From positions 267,169-331,168 of the forward strand of contig CANNZV010001147.1 of NCBI GenBank assembly GCA_947561585.1: a stretch of 64,000 nucleotides of DNA, read 5' to 3'. The notes under the pieces are model-generated. The model was given only the letters and a program-made list of their open reading frames with translations, was not told where the DNA came from and ran no database searches. This DNA comes from Caprella mutica (taxonomy: Eukaryota > Arthropoda > Malacostraca > Amphipoda > Caprellidae). A program made the translations under genes and the position numbers. The number at the start of each line of letters is the position of its first letter. The first letter of the stretch is position 1. Below are positions 23,015 to 37,142 of this stretch, in pieces.

Positions 23015-25615
23015 AAATAGGACATGTTGAATTTCTGAACCAATTGCTTCTAATAACCTCATCTGGATTATAATTTTGATGTTTTTTTAGTTACCGTTAA
23101 TAAATCACAAAAAATTGTCTCCGTTTTCTATGTCTACGAACGGTTCTTATTTCGAAACATGACTTGAAATAAGTACCACTTTTGTTAAAGTGAGTTGTAC
23201 TTCGGATTTTTTGTGTGCGACGTCAAGCTAAATCTTTGCCTGTTTCTCTCTTTTTTTTTACTCAATCAAACAGTCAGTGGCATTTGTCAGTGAAATGTTT
23301 TAGGTGACACGACTAATGTACATATTCATACATTCAAAATTGAATAAAATAATGGGATTAAATTTCAATGCAAGTACGTTTTCATCAATAAACATCTACA
23401 GATTTAATAAAATTATGACTTCTTTTTAAATTATGACTTCTTTTTAAATTATTATATTAGTTTGACCCGCAAAATATTAGTTTTCTTTTATAATTATCAA
23501 AAGCTTAAGACAGACAGAGAGAAACTTTTATTTCATTATAGTATATAGTAACAAACAAAAAACAATTAATTGTCGTAAGCAGACTAATGAACCTAACCGA
23601 AGTTATAGGTGGTTACAATAATTATCGAACTTAGTAGTTAACAATAAATAATATTTAGGATAATAGGATAATAGATTTATTGAAAAAAATATAAAAACAT
23701 AGTACATATTTAAAATTTGCATAGTTTTCCTTGTAATCCAAGCTCTTCAGTACACCAAGCGAACAAAATTACCTCGTGTTTTAATCTTTGCTATCTAACA
23801 AACGGTTAGACAGCAAACAAACTGATTAATTAACTGTAATTAAAGTGAACCTAAGGATTATATTTTAATCCGCTTGTGTTTCATACGTATGTTTCACTAA
23901 GAAGAGGAAAGGCTTTGACTCGGTGTACGCCGATCAACTCATTTTTTCAATGCCAATTTTTAAATAACTATGAATATCTCATAGGTATAGTTACTAAAAT
24001 ATATGGTATAGGATATGATAAAGATATTCCATAGGGTGAGAAACACTCATATTAATTTTGGAGCAGCTACACATCAAGTGAATCAGAAAAAAATACATTT
24101 TACACTACCAATTTTGATGTGTGGTTACACAGTGTAAATTCAAGTCCACCCCACTTGATCCCTGTGCCATTTAAAATGGATTGTGAAGTATCTCGTGATA
24201 GCCCTGAACACTGTGATATATTTAATGTGTGTGTCTGACTTGTGAACAACATACACTGAATGCTGTGACGTTTTCTTTAGTGCGAATTTAAGTGATCATA
24301 TAGGATCACTTGCCCGGTAAAGGGTTAATTTTATATTTAGTTCATACATGCTATCTGTTAAAATTTCATCGTATTGTATTGAGCTAATTGCATCTTTAAA
24401 TTCTATTATCATTTTATACCTTTATGAAACATATTTTCAATTTATAGGTAATATATCTTTTTAATTAAGTCGTACAACGAAGCGTATTAAATATCGACAT
24501 AGCATAAAGACATAAATTCTCCTTTTCGAATCCGTTTATCTATACTCTAAATACAATCGAATATCATTCGAATCTGTGACTGCTGTAATTGTTTGAACAG
24601 ATTTCAATTACTGTGGTGGTGAATGTAGAACAATGAAATTCATGCGAATAATTACTGTACTGCAATAAAAGGAATAAATCTCAAGGGATTAATAAAGCCT
24701 GCATATTTAGAAGAAAGAATTAAGGTGACTATTAGATTGCTAAACCTGTACTCTTTTTTATGATTGATTAATACTGAAGGTGAAAATGATTAATCTTTGG
24801 TTATGGATTTTTTACGGATAAGATGAGAGTGAATAATTATATAGTTGTTACTAACCTTGTGTTTAATGAATAATAATTAGTTGTTCAATTAGAGTTTTTG
24901 AAAATATATCCTGATGCTGGCTACAAACTTCTTAATTTTATTTATCATGTAAAACGTTTATCATTTTTGGGGTAACAAAAGAAAAGTTTCAACACATTTG
25001 CAAAAAATATTTAGGTTGGTACAAACATTTTAAATTCTGATTTGAAATGAAGTCCTAAAACTCATGTTGTATACAGACACAAAAACATTACATTAACTTT
25101 TTAAATTTCCAATGTTGTAATTTTACTTTCATGCTACTCTGTGATTATTCACATATGAGGTAAATTAGTTCTTTCACAGTCGATTTATCTTCTTTAGTTT
25201 TTGTACAATCAGTTTCCTCATTTTCAGTTAGCAGTTAGTCATCGTTAATTTTTGTGGCAATTAGTCATGGAGTTTCTGTACAGAATATTCCTCTTCCATT
25301 ACGTGAAGAGGTTTAGTTTGGGGAAACAAGAATAACGGAATGAAGAATGAGAGAATAGAGTATGAAATGTGAATTTCAACAAAATTATTTTTTATTTATA
25401 TTATCGAACTTATCAAAAATTAAGTGTGAACGTGGGTTAAGAATATTAAATCGCTTACCACAACTGATTTTTGTTGAATTGAGGCAGACTCCAACGTTCG
25501 GTGGAGCTAACGTATAAAGGGGATGCTTCCTTACAACCATTTGACCTCTCGGGCAGAAAGGAGCGTACACTGAGGTACAGGAGACAAACCTACCAACTCA
25601 CTGACGGAAAAGAAC
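23015..25615. other. Gene-poor interval with a short dispersed motif
   Basis: GTGTTTCATACGTATGTTTC then CTTTGACTCGGTGTAC at 23876-23932 recurs as GTGTTTCGTACGTAAGTAAC then CTTTGACTCGGTGTAC at 41828-41889. No ORF has coding character. The rest is A+T-rich unique-looking sequence. Confidence 0.4.
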
Positions 25616-25617
25616 TG

Positions 25618-26187
25618 CAACCTGTAGAGTAGATATGAGATAACCTGTGGAGTAGATATGAGACAACCTGTGGAGTAGATATGAGACAACCTGTGGAGTA
25701 GATATGAGATAACCTGTGGAGTAGATATGAGATAACCTGTGGAGTAGATATGAGATAACCTGTGGAGTAGATATGAGATAACCTGTGGAGTAGATATGAG
25801 ATAACCTGTTGAGTAGATATGAGACAATCTGTGGAGTAGATATGAGATAACCTGTGGAGTAGATATGAGATAACCTGTGGAGTAGATATGGGACAACCTG
25901 TGGAGTAGATATGAGATAACCTGTGGAGTAGATATGAGACAACCTGTGGAGTAGATATGAGATAACCTGTGGAGTAGATATGAGATAACCTGTGGAGTAG
26001 ATATGAGATAACCTGTGGAGTAGATATGAGATAACCTGTGGAGTAGATATGAGATAACCTGTGGAGTAGATATGAGATAACCTGTGGAGTAGATATGAGA
26101 TAACCTGTGGAGTAGATATGAGATAACCTGTGGAGTAGATATGAGATAACCTGTGGAGTAGATATGAGATAACCTGTGGAGTAGATA
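25618..26187. repeat. Tandem array, 23-bp unit, about 25 copies
   Basis: The unit is TGTGGAGTAGATATGAGATA plus ACC, very homogeneous, with variants GAGACAAC and TGTTGAG. Three unit lengths equal 69 nt and all three minus-strand frames lack stops, giving spurious frames of 114 to 202 codons that repeat every 23 residues. Confidence 0.95.
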
Positions 26188-27504
26188 CTTAACTTCAATA
26201 CTTACCCACTAAGTTAACTGACTGTCGTAGTAATCCCTTCATACTTACACCTGTTGTTGAAGGGAATTATAACACTGTTTGGTCGTTCAAATTAACAAGA
26301 ACATTCCCAATGAAGTTACCATGAAATAATAAGCTGTATTTACGAAAGGTATTTATAATTTCTATTCATTCAGTCATTTATTTGTGCTATTTGTTCTTGT
26401 TTGAATATCATAGGACTAAATTAAGTCAAACATATTCGGTTTAAACTAATAGTAATTAATCATACAATACTCAAGGTAAAACAACAGCACATTTATTCCC
26501 CACACTGAAAAATGTGTCCATGACGATGTTGTTCATCGTTATTCAAAGCCAATTCCAATTTGAAATGACTTCAGCAGTTGCTTGTTTGTCTTTCTCTCCA
26601 AACTTTGTTTGAATTTTATTCGAAATAATCTCCGATTGCAATTCTCAATCGTCTTGAAGTCTAAACACAAAATTTAGTGACAAATTGTTTGTTTCCGATG
26701 TAGGTATAATGGGAATTTCCTATAGTTTTGGTACAAATATAGTGGCAGTTTGGAAACATCTTTTCTCAGCTACATTTTCAATTATTTCGAGAAACGTCAT
26801 AATGTAAATTCTAAAAAATATTGAAAATAGAATTAACGTTTCAATATTTTCGGAAGTCTATTTTTATCAGTAAAAGTAACTGGAACATACAATCGTACTC
26901 TTAACTGCACTTTTTAGTATTTCCAATAGTTCAAACGATAAAACGTTTATGAGATGATCATTATTATACCGCTTGGTTGATTTTGCGAGCAATGGAAATA
27001 TGCGTCTCATTGAACACGTAATGGTTTCATATTGAGATGACATTATAATAGACAATTTATACTAATTTAATTGATTTAGCAAAAATAGTGATGATTCATC
27101 GATTTGATACCAATTTTCTTGTTTATCCGATTTATTTTGATATGGTGATTGAGATACTCAGAGGGAAAAAGAATCTAGAAAATTTACTTTTAATGCACAT
27201 CTGAGGAAAACTTTAGTACCCACACACACAAAGTACTCGGAAAGTTGGTGTTGAACAGGTCATGATAGGTCAATGAAAATTATGCCTATGTTAACCCCCC
27301 CACACACACACTGTGACTGTCTCATTATTACAAGAAGTGTTTTTATTACTTTTTAGAGATACCGTTACAGGGATAACGTCTCTCTGTGAATAGAAACTCT
27401 CCATTTTAATCACCTAATCTCCATTCACCAGAAGACTTGGACGATCTAATTTCCGGCCATTGAGAACTTCCGGCCATCCTCTTGAGAGAATCTTGACGTT
27501 AAGC
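26188..27504. other. Interval without recognised genes
   Basis: Short CA-rich runs occur at 27225-27310. No supportable ORF or element. Confidence 0.4.
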
Positions 27505-27712
27505 GAGAGAGAACTTACGCGGGACTGGTAAAGCAAGAGAGGACTTACGCGGGACTGGTAAAGCGAGAGAGGACTTACGTGGGACTGGTAAAGCGAGAGA
27601 GAACTTACGCGGGACTGGTAAAGCAAGAGAGGACTTATGTGGGACTGGTAAAGCAAGAGAGGACTTATGTGGGACTGTTAAAGCAAGAGAGGACTTATGT
27701 GGGACTAACATC
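27505..27712. repeat. Tandem array, 30-bp unit, about 7 copies
   Basis: The unit contains GGACTTACGCGGGACTGGTA followed by AAGCRAGAGA. The unit is a multiple of three, so the minus strand reads a periodic peptide. This is not a gene. Confidence 0.92.
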
Positions 27713-28684
27713 CATTTCAAACTCTTCTCACTGAGTAGCAGATTGTGTACGTATGTATGAGTGCAAAAAAGTGAACACATTATTGAACTAAATTTAACTG
27801 AAAAATTGGTATTAAATATTCAATACTAATCACGAATGTTTAATGAGTATATCTTATTTAAGCTCTTTGTCTTTTTCTATGTACTGTTGCATTTTAAATG
27901 AAAACTGCATTCAATTGTTTAATAACATCTACCTGATGATATTCTATGAACCATGTTTATAATTCTAATAATATTCATGTAAATAAGTAATACAAATTTT
28001 GGTAAATAGAAACCAATAAAACCTTTTGGTTGCAATCTTTCCAGAATTACAGAATTCCTTTTTTTCATAACCATATAATTTACTTCTCCACTTGCAACAA
28101 ACAAATAAAGAGGAAGGAGTCCATCCTTGCACTCAACTGATTACAAACACCAATGATATTAGGACTGAATTCATCTCAGGAATATTAGGAACATAGGAAT
28201 GAAGTTTCATTGAGGGACACGTGAGTCTTGGAATGGAAAACAATAAACTTGAATTGATGTAAATAATTTTAAATAGAATATTGGATTAATAGCTTTCTTT
28301 TTTTATATTTCATATTATAAAAAATAAAAATACAAGAGTAAATCAAATACTGGTTTCAAACACCATAGATTAAAAACAATTTTAGTTCTACATTGTAATC
28401 AGTTCAAATTGTTTATAATGAAAAGTATTCGTTAGATTTTTTTAAAATAGTTTCTTTCTGTTTTCTCTTCAATCCAAAGCAACAGGTGTTCAAACTCTAG
28501 ATTTGGTGGTGCAATACAAAATCTTCTATGTCCTACCCACATTTATAACTATGACTAACATCGAACTTTGCTATTCGGATTAGAATTAATTTGTATTAGT
28601 TGTTTTTGATCTACATGATATGATGAAAAATGTTTATGTACCTTACTTGTCAATTTGCCATACGTGCTTTTAAAATATTTTTAA
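27713..28684. other. Interval without recognised genes
   Basis: A+T-rich, with no ORF of coding character and no repeat noticed. Confidence 0.4.
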
Positions 28685-28992
28685 CATACTGCACTCATCT
28701 TGCTATCACTGCACTCACCTTGCTATCACTGCACTCATCTTGCTATCACTGCACTCACCTTGCTATCACTGCACTCACCTTGCTATCACTGCACTCACCT
28801 TGCTATCACTGCACTCACCTTGCTATCACTGCACTCACCTTGCAATCACTGCACTCACCTTGCTATCACTGCACTCACCTTGCTATCACTGCACTCACCT
28901 TGCTATCACTGCACTCACCTTGCTATCACTGCACTCACCTTCCTATCACTGCACTCACCTTGCTATCACTACACTCACCTTGCTATCACTCA
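28685..28992. repeat. Tandem array, 20-bp unit, about 15 copies
   Basis: The unit is TGCTATCACTGCACTCACCT, nearly invariant. It merges directly into the 14-bp array that follows; both share the CACTCAT and TGCTAT words, so the second probably arose from the first by truncation of the unit. Confidence 0.95.
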
Positions 28993-30776
28993 TGCTATAT
29001 ATCACTGCACTCATGACATTTCACTCATGATATTTCACTCATGCTATTCACTCATGCTATTCACTCATGCTATTTCACTCATGCTATTTCACTAATGCTA
29101 TTCACTCATGCTATTTCACTCATGATATTTCACTCATGCTATTTCACTAATGCTATTCACTCATGCTATTCACTCATGCTATTTCTCTCATGCTATTTCA
29201 CTCATGATATTTCTCTCATGCTATTTCACTCATGCTATTTCACTCATGCTATTTCACTCATGCTATTTCACTCATGCTATTTCTCTCATGCTATATCATT
29301 CATGCTATTTCTCTCATGATATTTCACTCATGCTATTTCACTCATGCTATTCACTCATGCTATTTCACTCATGCTATTTCACTAATGCTATTCACTCATG
29401 CTATTTCACTCATGCTATTCACTCATGCTATTTCACTCATGCTATTCACTCATGCTATTTCACTCATGCTATTTCACTCATGCTATTTCACTCATGGTAT
29501 TTCTCTCATGCTATTTCTCTCATGCTATTTCTCTCATGCTATATCATTCATGCTATTTCTCTCATGATATTTCACTCATGCTATTCACTCATGCTATTTC
29601 ACTCATGCTATTTCACTCATGCTATTTCACTCATGGTATTTCTCTCATGCTATTTCACTCATGCTATTTCACTCATGCTATTTCACTCATGCTATTTCTC
29701 TCATGCTATATCATTCATGCTATTTCTCTCATGATATTTCACTCATGCTATTTCACTCATGCTACTTCTCTCACGCTATTTCACTCATGCTATTTCACTC
29801 ATGCTATTTCACTCATGATATTTCTCTCATGCTATTTCACTCATGCTATTTCACTCACGCTATTTCACTCATGCTATTTCACTCATGCTATTCACTCATG
29901 CTATTTCACTCATGCTATTTCACTCATGCTATTTCACTCATGGTATTTCTCTCATGCTATTTCTCTCATGCTATTTCTCTCATGCTATTTCTCTCATGCT
30001 ATTTCACTCATGCTATTTCACTCATGCTATTTCACTCATGCTATTTCACTCATGCTATTTCTCTCATGCTATTTCTCTCATGCTATTTCTCTCATGCTAT
30101 TTCTCTCATGCTACTTTACTCATGCAATTTTACTCATGCTATTTCTCTCATGCTATTTTACTCATGCAATTTCACTCATGCTATTTTACTCATACTATTT
30201 CTCTCATGCTATTTCTCTCATGCTATTTCACTCATGCTATTTCACTCATGCTATTTCACTCATGCTATTTCTCTCATGCTGTTTCTCTCATGCTATATCT
30301 CTCATGCTATTTCTCTCATGCTATTTTACTCATGCAATTTTACTCATGCTATTTCTCTCATGCTATTTTACTCATGCAATTTTATTCATGCTATTTCTCT
30401 CATGCTATTTCACTCATGCTATTTCACTCATGCTATTCACTCATGCTATTCACTCATGCTATTTCTCTCATGCTATATCACTCATGTTATTTCTCTCATG
30501 TTATATCACTCATGTTATTTCTTTCATGCTATTTCACTCATGCTATTTCACTCATGCTATTTCACTCATGCTATTTCTCTCATGCTATTTCTCTCATGCT
30601 ATTTCTCTCATGCAATTTCACTCATGCAATTTCACTCATGCTAATTTACTCATGCAATTTCACTCATGCTAATTTACTCATACTATTTCACTCATGCTAT
30701 TTCACTCATACTATTTCACTAATGCTATTTTACTCATGCTATTTTACTCATACTATTTCACTCATGCTATTTCTCT
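28993..30776. repeat. Tandem array, 14-bp unit (13-bp variants), about 1.8 kb
   Basis: The unit is ATGCTATTTCACTC, with variants ATTTCTCTC, ATTCACTC (13 bp) and CAATTTTACTC. The array holds about 125 to 130 units. Plus-strand frames up to 424 codons cross it because the unit has no stop in any frame; they read a monotonous Ser/His/Cys/Phe/Leu/Met repeat and start within the array. Confidence 0.95.
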
Positions 30777-31314
30777 CTGTTTTAAATTTTTTCTCCGGTA
30801 AATTCCAATTGTGTTTTGCATTTCACATTCTAGAATCTTGAGAGCGAGAGTTGGAATGTTAAATTAAAGAGGTTAACTGCAGCCTTGAGTACGAAATGCA
30901 GGCAAAATGCCCCTCAGAACAGCATTTGGAATCGAGAAAATTTAGGGTGAAAGAAATATATAGAATGAAACATCAATGGATTATATAAAAAAATAGAATT
31001 TGTGAATCATTTCTCCATTAATAAACTATCGATCAAAATATAATATGCCTAGTTAGCTGACACTTAAAACAAACGGAGGTAAATCTCTTTCTTTTGACTT
31101 AAAATTAGCAGCTTGGAGGTAATATTACAGAGTTTTTATTATTATGGCTAATTGTATCGATAAATAATTTTTTCAGGTAAATCTGTACGTTAATATTTTC
31201 AATAATTTATAGCGTTGTTTTGTTACTAGAGAGAAAGTTATGGTGGGGCAATAGAAGATACTTAGAACTCTTTGGTTTATTGCGATATTCTTCACGATTA
31301 ATAAAATACTGATA
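30777..31314. other. Interval with one dispersed R3 motif
   Basis: AGAGAAAGTTATGGTGGGGC AATAGAAGA at 31228-31257 belongs to the dispersed family described at 35952. Nothing else. Confidence 0.4.
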
Positions 31315-31466
31315 GAGTAAGTTCTAATCTATTGGAAAGTTCCACATTCTGGTTCGTATAGAGTAAATTATATATTAAAGTAACGAGTTAAAGATGGTAA
31401 ATTATATTCTTTTTCTCTATATAATCGTTTATGTGGAACTGTTCATTCATTAGGAAATTACCCTTC
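31315..31466. mobile_element. MITE family M1, copy 7
   Basis: GTTCTAATCTATTGGAAAGT TCCACATTCTGGTTCGTAT on the left pairs with ATAATCGTTTATGTGGAACT then TAGGAAATTACCC on the right. Confidence 0.6.
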
Positions 31467-33876
31467 GTCATGAATTAACCTGTCAATATTTCCAATTTTG
31501 ATTCAAACTTCCGATTCATAGAATTATCGTCGATATCGCGTAAACTGGCGAAGTTATCGGCTAGGTGAAGATATGGTAGCGATATGTGTGAGTCGAATAT
31601 CAAAATTAGGCTCACAATGAAGCTGGAGGTCAATTTAACTTAATTTTAATAACCTTTCATTGCATCGTACCATTTGAACATCAGAGATAAGCCACCTAGT
31701 TTCTATGGCCCACCATAAATAACTCTGACGGAAAATCACAAGAAAATAATTTCGACAAATATAAAATATTCGATTAAAGTAGATTAATGATTACAGTGTT
31801 ATCGATTTTTTTCTACAATCGGTAGTATAAGATAATAATGAACAGAAACAATACAAAATGTTTGGAAGCAATACCATCCCTGAATTCGTATCTCAATTTT
31901 CGAACTCGAAATAACTTCATTGAAATATTGAATGCCAAATTGAATGAAGATGATCATCATAAGTAGTTCTTCAGAACTAACGCAATAAAAAGTGAAAATC
32001 GAAGTAAAGGCATCAGAAATGACTGTTCAGGGAACGTCACATGTCTGCAATAAAAATGGAAGAAACCTAAAAATTTAAGAAAAAATTATTCAAATAGAAT
32101 TTCATTATTTTTTCCAAATATTGTAGCTATCGTTAATGTTTATAGTTGATTGTTAAATCCACGTTAATTACATTGAAGTCTCCATTAAATGTATTTTGAA
32201 TTTGTATATTGTTTCTTTTCTCCATACCCTTAGTCTCATCTCGATTTTTCAAGTTCTTCATTTTCTCGAAAAGGTCAAGTTTTTCTGAGTTGGTTTTCGA
32301 ATCTCCCGAGAATTTCAGCAGATTAACTACTCCTATTTGGTGTTTGTTTACGAGAGTCCTGCACTCTAAACCTTTCAAATTCATCCGGGCTGTGGAACAC
32401 CGTAGAGTTTTACGAATCTGATATTTTAGACTAACGCTTACTGTAACATAAATATTGTTAGTAGTAAATTCACACACAACGAATGTTTGAAATAACAATA
32501 CATTAATAGCATGAACATTGATACTACGTAATAACATATACACTGATTCGAAATAGAAAATTTAACATGAGTTATTTACGGCTTTCCATTTTGAATTGCA
32601 TGAGCGTCTGTTTATGTTTACGGTACGAGGGAATAGAAATGTATGACTTGTGATGAATTATGAATGATGCAAATAAGATGGTGAATGATTGGAATAATTG
32701 AATGGTGATTGATGCAACTTGAAGTGTAATGTAACGACCAGTTCTCTGGGAAACACTAATGCAATTGTGTATGAGAGTCTTGATGGAAACAGATGAATCA
32801 TTTGAGTTGTACAATGATGCAGAAGTGGTTTACTCTAATTTAAGGAATAATTTATAAACTGATGATTAAGTGAAAGCAGTTATTGTAATTATTTAGTAAT
32901 TCTTCCACTGCGGTTCATAATGATAACAGACTCACGTTATTATAAAGAATATCCTGCAAGAAACTCATCAGCTTTTCTCTTCAAACTTGACAGGTATTTT
33001 TTTCCTAATTCTTGAACAACTGAGTCAATGAAATGAGAAAAATTAAAAGTTTTAAGTTTTTAAAAATTATACTAGAATTTAAAACGATTGAGCTTCGAAT
33101 GATATAATTTATTTCTTATTATGCCTATTTAAAGTTTATATTGCGTTCAATTTGTTCTTCTTTTCTAATTGTAGCTTATATCTACAGATTTATTTTTCTC
33201 CTATACTACATCAAATTATCAGATATCTTGAAATTGATTTTTAAGTATGTTAGTTTTTTTAATTAAATTATTCAATGTACGTATATAATCTCTAATACGC
33301 TTAACTCTCTCTAATGTTTTAAAATTCACAACATGCGTACTAATAGCTATTTTTTCTGAATAATTAAAGTTACTCAGTTTACGATCTGTTTAACTAATCT
33401 TTTTTACATCTAATTCCCACATTCTCAGTCAGTGTGTTTCGTGCAGTTGTTCTTCACTCTCCAGAGTTCATTTCTCTACTTTTCAACTGAAATAAATGTA
33501 ACAATTAATGGTGAGGAGATAAAAGTGACAATGGACAGAAAACCTTCAGAATATTATAAGTCTTAAAGTCATTTGTTCAGGTATTTGAATATTGTCATTG
33601 TTGCTACTATAGTTATTTATAAATTAATTGAAACTTTTATTGAACATGATAATAGAGATACATTTGAACACAAAAATCACTCTATTGTATTTGTTATTTT
33701 GAAGATATCATATTTTATTCAAAACAAACATTTAGTTCTGAAGTTAAAGATAAATTGAACAGCAGTCAAAAGAAGAGTAAATGTTTTTAGATATTCTTTT
33801 TAAACTCATAAAAAGTTGTTATCCATAAATGTATTGAATATTGGTTAGTGTCATTTATTTTTATTTTATTCCAATT
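31467..33876. other. Interval without recognised genes
   Basis: The longest minus frame (32133-32543, 136 codons) has no domain, splice context or codon pattern that convinces. CTATGGCCCACCATAAATAA near 31703 resembles the R3 motif in reverse. Confidence 0.4.
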
Positions 33877-33877
33877 A

Positions 33878-34045
33878 GGGCGAGTTGTGATTTATCGAAC
33901 GATCCCACATTTATTTATAATTTAAAGAAGAACATTTAATGATGAATTGTGGGTATAATAGACACCGACTATAATAAAGTAATATTTATTAATATTTCTT
34001 AAATCATCGGAAACTTGGAACCATCAGATAACTCGAAATTTACGT
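33878..34045. mobile_element. MITE family M1, copy 8
   Basis: TA then GGGCGAGTTGTGATTTATCG with AACGATCCCACATTTA on the left; TTGGAACCATCAGATAACTC then GAAATTTACGT and TA on the right. Confidence 0.65.
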
Positions 34046-35950
34046 TAGTACTACCAGGAAAAAAATAGGGCATGGTGGGGCCATAGGAAATTCAATGGGG
34101 TCCACACCCAGCCATATTTTTCTGTCTGGGATGAGACAGTTTGGAAATGGCACAAAATTTCAACTAATTACAAAACTGGAATATTAAGGAAATATTCCAG
34201 ACAATTAAAATGTACTCCTGGCATATTCTCTTAAGTCACATTAATAAGTCTTTCTTGCCTTGGTTTTGTATTTCAATAACAATTAAAATTTCCGTAAGAA
34301 TGTTTATCGTGCAGCAGAAAAAGATAATAAACATCCCTACCTTTACTTCTAATCAAGAGGCACTGGTGATAATTATTATAAGATGAAATTGTAGCGACCA
34401 AGACAAACTAATATGGTTAGTGTGAGCTGTGTGTATAAACATAATAATATTTATTGATTTAGAAACAATATATATTATATTCAAAATAAATATGTCAACA
34501 TAAAGTGAAATATTGTTCTAGAATCTATGAATTTATAATAAACATATTTTCGTAATAGATTAGGTTAAATTATTATATGATTACTACAGTGTATATTTAG
34601 TGTGAATAAAGACTCGCATATATCTTTGTGTTCAATTGATGTCGGTTATCATAGAGTGAAGTCACAAAATTACAAAATGTGAATTAAATACCGAATTTAA
34701 ATTGCAATATGTTTTTAAAAATCGCATCAATTTTGAATGTATTCTTTGTGTACTCTCCACAATGAATATATTGTAATATTCCATTGCTTATTTAAATTTT
34801 AACCAATAGAAATTTTCATCAGGTATATAATTCACAATTGGTAATTGTAATTTTAGTCTCCATTGTTTCTTCTCACCATTCAATATTCCTTAATTTATTA
34901 CACTGAGAGGAGTTTCTCCCGATATCAATATTCAAATTAATATCGTGATTGTCATATTGTAGAATGATTCAATACTCAATAGAACATTTAATAATTAAAA
35001 TATGTCAAATTAATTACAGTAAATCATATTATAGTGATATATTTAATGTCAATGCATTTGTACTATTAGATTTTCCTCTAGTTGAACAATATTATCAAAT
35101 TATTCTCACACAAGTTAATATCTTTTTACTGATATACAAATGTGTTAATTGTGCAATAATGAAAATATGATTCCTTTCTGAAGATCAGGAAGGAACTCTA
35201 CTCAGCAAAATTAATGGATAGTAAAGGTGTTAGATAGATCCTTTACCTGTTACAGCTCCTCAATTTTTTTCTCTGAAATTTATATAATAATATATGTGGT
35301 ACATCCATTGCTTGTAAGCGTCATGTCCATTACATCCAATGTGTAAAACTCTACGGTGTTCGCTAACCAATCATTGGCCAGATTGTAGATACAAATATTA
35401 ATTAATTTGATTGAGGTTTATATAGTATTATTAGGATGGCAAACTGATTTAATATTAATAACTGGATTCTGATTAGTGAAACGCTGTCGAATTGTGGACT
35501 TTTAGAAATGTACATGTATTGTATGTATAATATTTACATTAAATGTATATTTATGTTTTTATTTCATTTATTTATTTATTTGGGTATATTTATACATATT
35601 AAATGAAATTTTATCATATTCATAATGTTTCATATTAAAAAATAATAAATATGAACATACATAATTGGTATATAATAACAATATGAGTAAATAAATATTA
35701 ATTATTTTGGGAATTGCTTTTTCTAGACCAAATTGTTTTTGAGAATATAAATATAATTTTTGGTGATGCTGTTGTTACAATTTGAATGTCGTTGCTTGAA
35801 GCCTCAAAATTCTCTTTCGAATGATTACCATTGAAATTTATCTACAAAATATGGAGTACAATACTAAAATTATGCTTATTTCCTACTTAATCCATTTCAC
35901 ATACAATTCATTAGGATCTCATGGACATGTTACTTATAATAACATCAATT
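34046..35950. other. A+T-rich interval with one R3 motif
   Basis: GCATGGTGGGGCCATAGGAA then TTCAATGGGGTCC at 34070-34102 belongs to the R3 dispersed family. No gene seen. Confidence 0.4.
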
Positions 35951-35951
35951 G

Positions 35952-35996
35952 CAGAGGAGAGAGCTATGGTTGGGCCATAGAAGATTGAAGTTGACT
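35952..35996 (+). repeat. Dispersed motif R3 (GTTATGGTGGGGCCATAG type)
   Basis: GAGAGAGCTATGGTTGGGCC ATAGAAGATTGAAG occurs here. Related copies lie at 31228 (+), 34070 (+), 38018 (-), 43228-43280 (-), 47310 (+) and 61905 (+). The motif has a partly palindromic core, CTATGG..CCATAG. Confidence 0.6.
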
Positions 35997-36016
35997 CCTC
36001 TTCTCCTACTGTTACT

Positions 36017-36987
36017 GTACTAATACACTTCACACACTCCCACACTAAGAGTCATTCAGTTAAAAGTTTGTCCCTCGATACGCACCTCTCCATCTCTTCA
36101 TTTAGTTCAAACTAATACACTTCATACACTCCCACGCTAAGAGTCATTCAGTTAAAAGTTTGTCCCTCGATACGCACCTCTCCATCTCTTCATTTAGTTC
36201 AAACTAATACACTTCATACACTCCCACGCTAAGAGTCATTCAGTTAAAAGTTTGTCCCTCGATACGCACCTCTCCATCTCTTCATTTAGTTCAAACTAAT
36301 ACACTTCATACACTCCCACGCTAAGAGTCATTCAGTTAAAAGTTTGTCCCTCGATACGCACCTCTCAATCTCTTCATTTAGTTCAAACTAATACACTTCA
36401 TACACTCCCACACTAAGAGTCATTCAGTTAAAAGTTTGTCCCTCGATACGCACCTCTCCATCTCTTCATTTAGTTCAAACTAATACACTTCATACACTCC
36501 CACGCTAAGAGTCATTCAGTTAAAAGTTTGTCCCTCGATACGCACCTCTCCATCTCTTCATTTAGTTCAAACTAATACACTTCATACACTCCCACGCTAA
36601 GAGTCATTCAGTTAAAAGTTTGTCCCTCGATACACACCTCTCAATCTCTTCATTTAGTTCAAACTAATACACTTCATACACTCCCACACTAAGAGTCATT
36701 CAGTTAAAAGTTTGTCCCTCGATACGCACCTCTCAATCTCTTCATTTAGTTCAAACTAATACACTTCATACACTCCCACGCTCAGAGTCATTCAGTTAAA
36801 AGTTTGTCCCTCGATACGCACCTCTCCATCTCTTCATTTAGTTCAAACTAATACACTTCATACACTCCCACACTAAGAGTCATTCAGTTAAAAGTTTGTC
36901 CCTCGATACGCACCTCTCAATCTCTTCATTTAGTTCAAACTAATACACTTCATACACTCCCACGCTGAGAGTCATTCAGTTAAAATT
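36017..36987. repeat. Tandem array, 92-bp unit, about 10.5 copies
   Basis: The period is exactly 92 bp, measured from CTAATACACTTCATACACTC at 36112, 36204 and 36296. Each unit also contains GAGTCATTCAGTTAAAAGTT and CCCTCGATACGCACCTCTC. Copies differ at a few sites (ACG/ACA, CCATC/CAATC), and the variant pattern suggests duplication of three-unit blocks. Confidence 0.95.
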
Positions 36988-37142
36988 CCTTTGAGGTCCC
37001 AAAGACACCAAGAATCCCGAATGCAAATTCCAGTTGGAATTCTTGGGCTAAAGAATTTGCTCCTGGAATTGAATGAGTTAAGAAGTGGGTTGACGAAAAG
37101 GAGAAAATTCATTTGAGTTAGTGGAACTGAGCGAATGAAAGT

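Noticed and set aside
25618..26187. A CRISPR array, suggested by regular repeats
   Set aside because: The 23-bp units are directly tandem with no unique spacers; the same holds for the 53- and 92-bp arrays, and the genome is eukaryotic.
25590..26198. A 202-codon minus-strand frame
   Set aside because: It is the translation of the 23-bp array.
29398..30672. A 424-codon plus-strand frame and several overlapping long frames
   Set aside because: They lie wholly within the 14-bp array, read the same periodic peptide in all frames, and have no splice or start context.
32133..32543. A 136-codon minus-strand frame
   Set aside because: No domain, biased composition or splice evidence; the length can arise by chance in a region this long.
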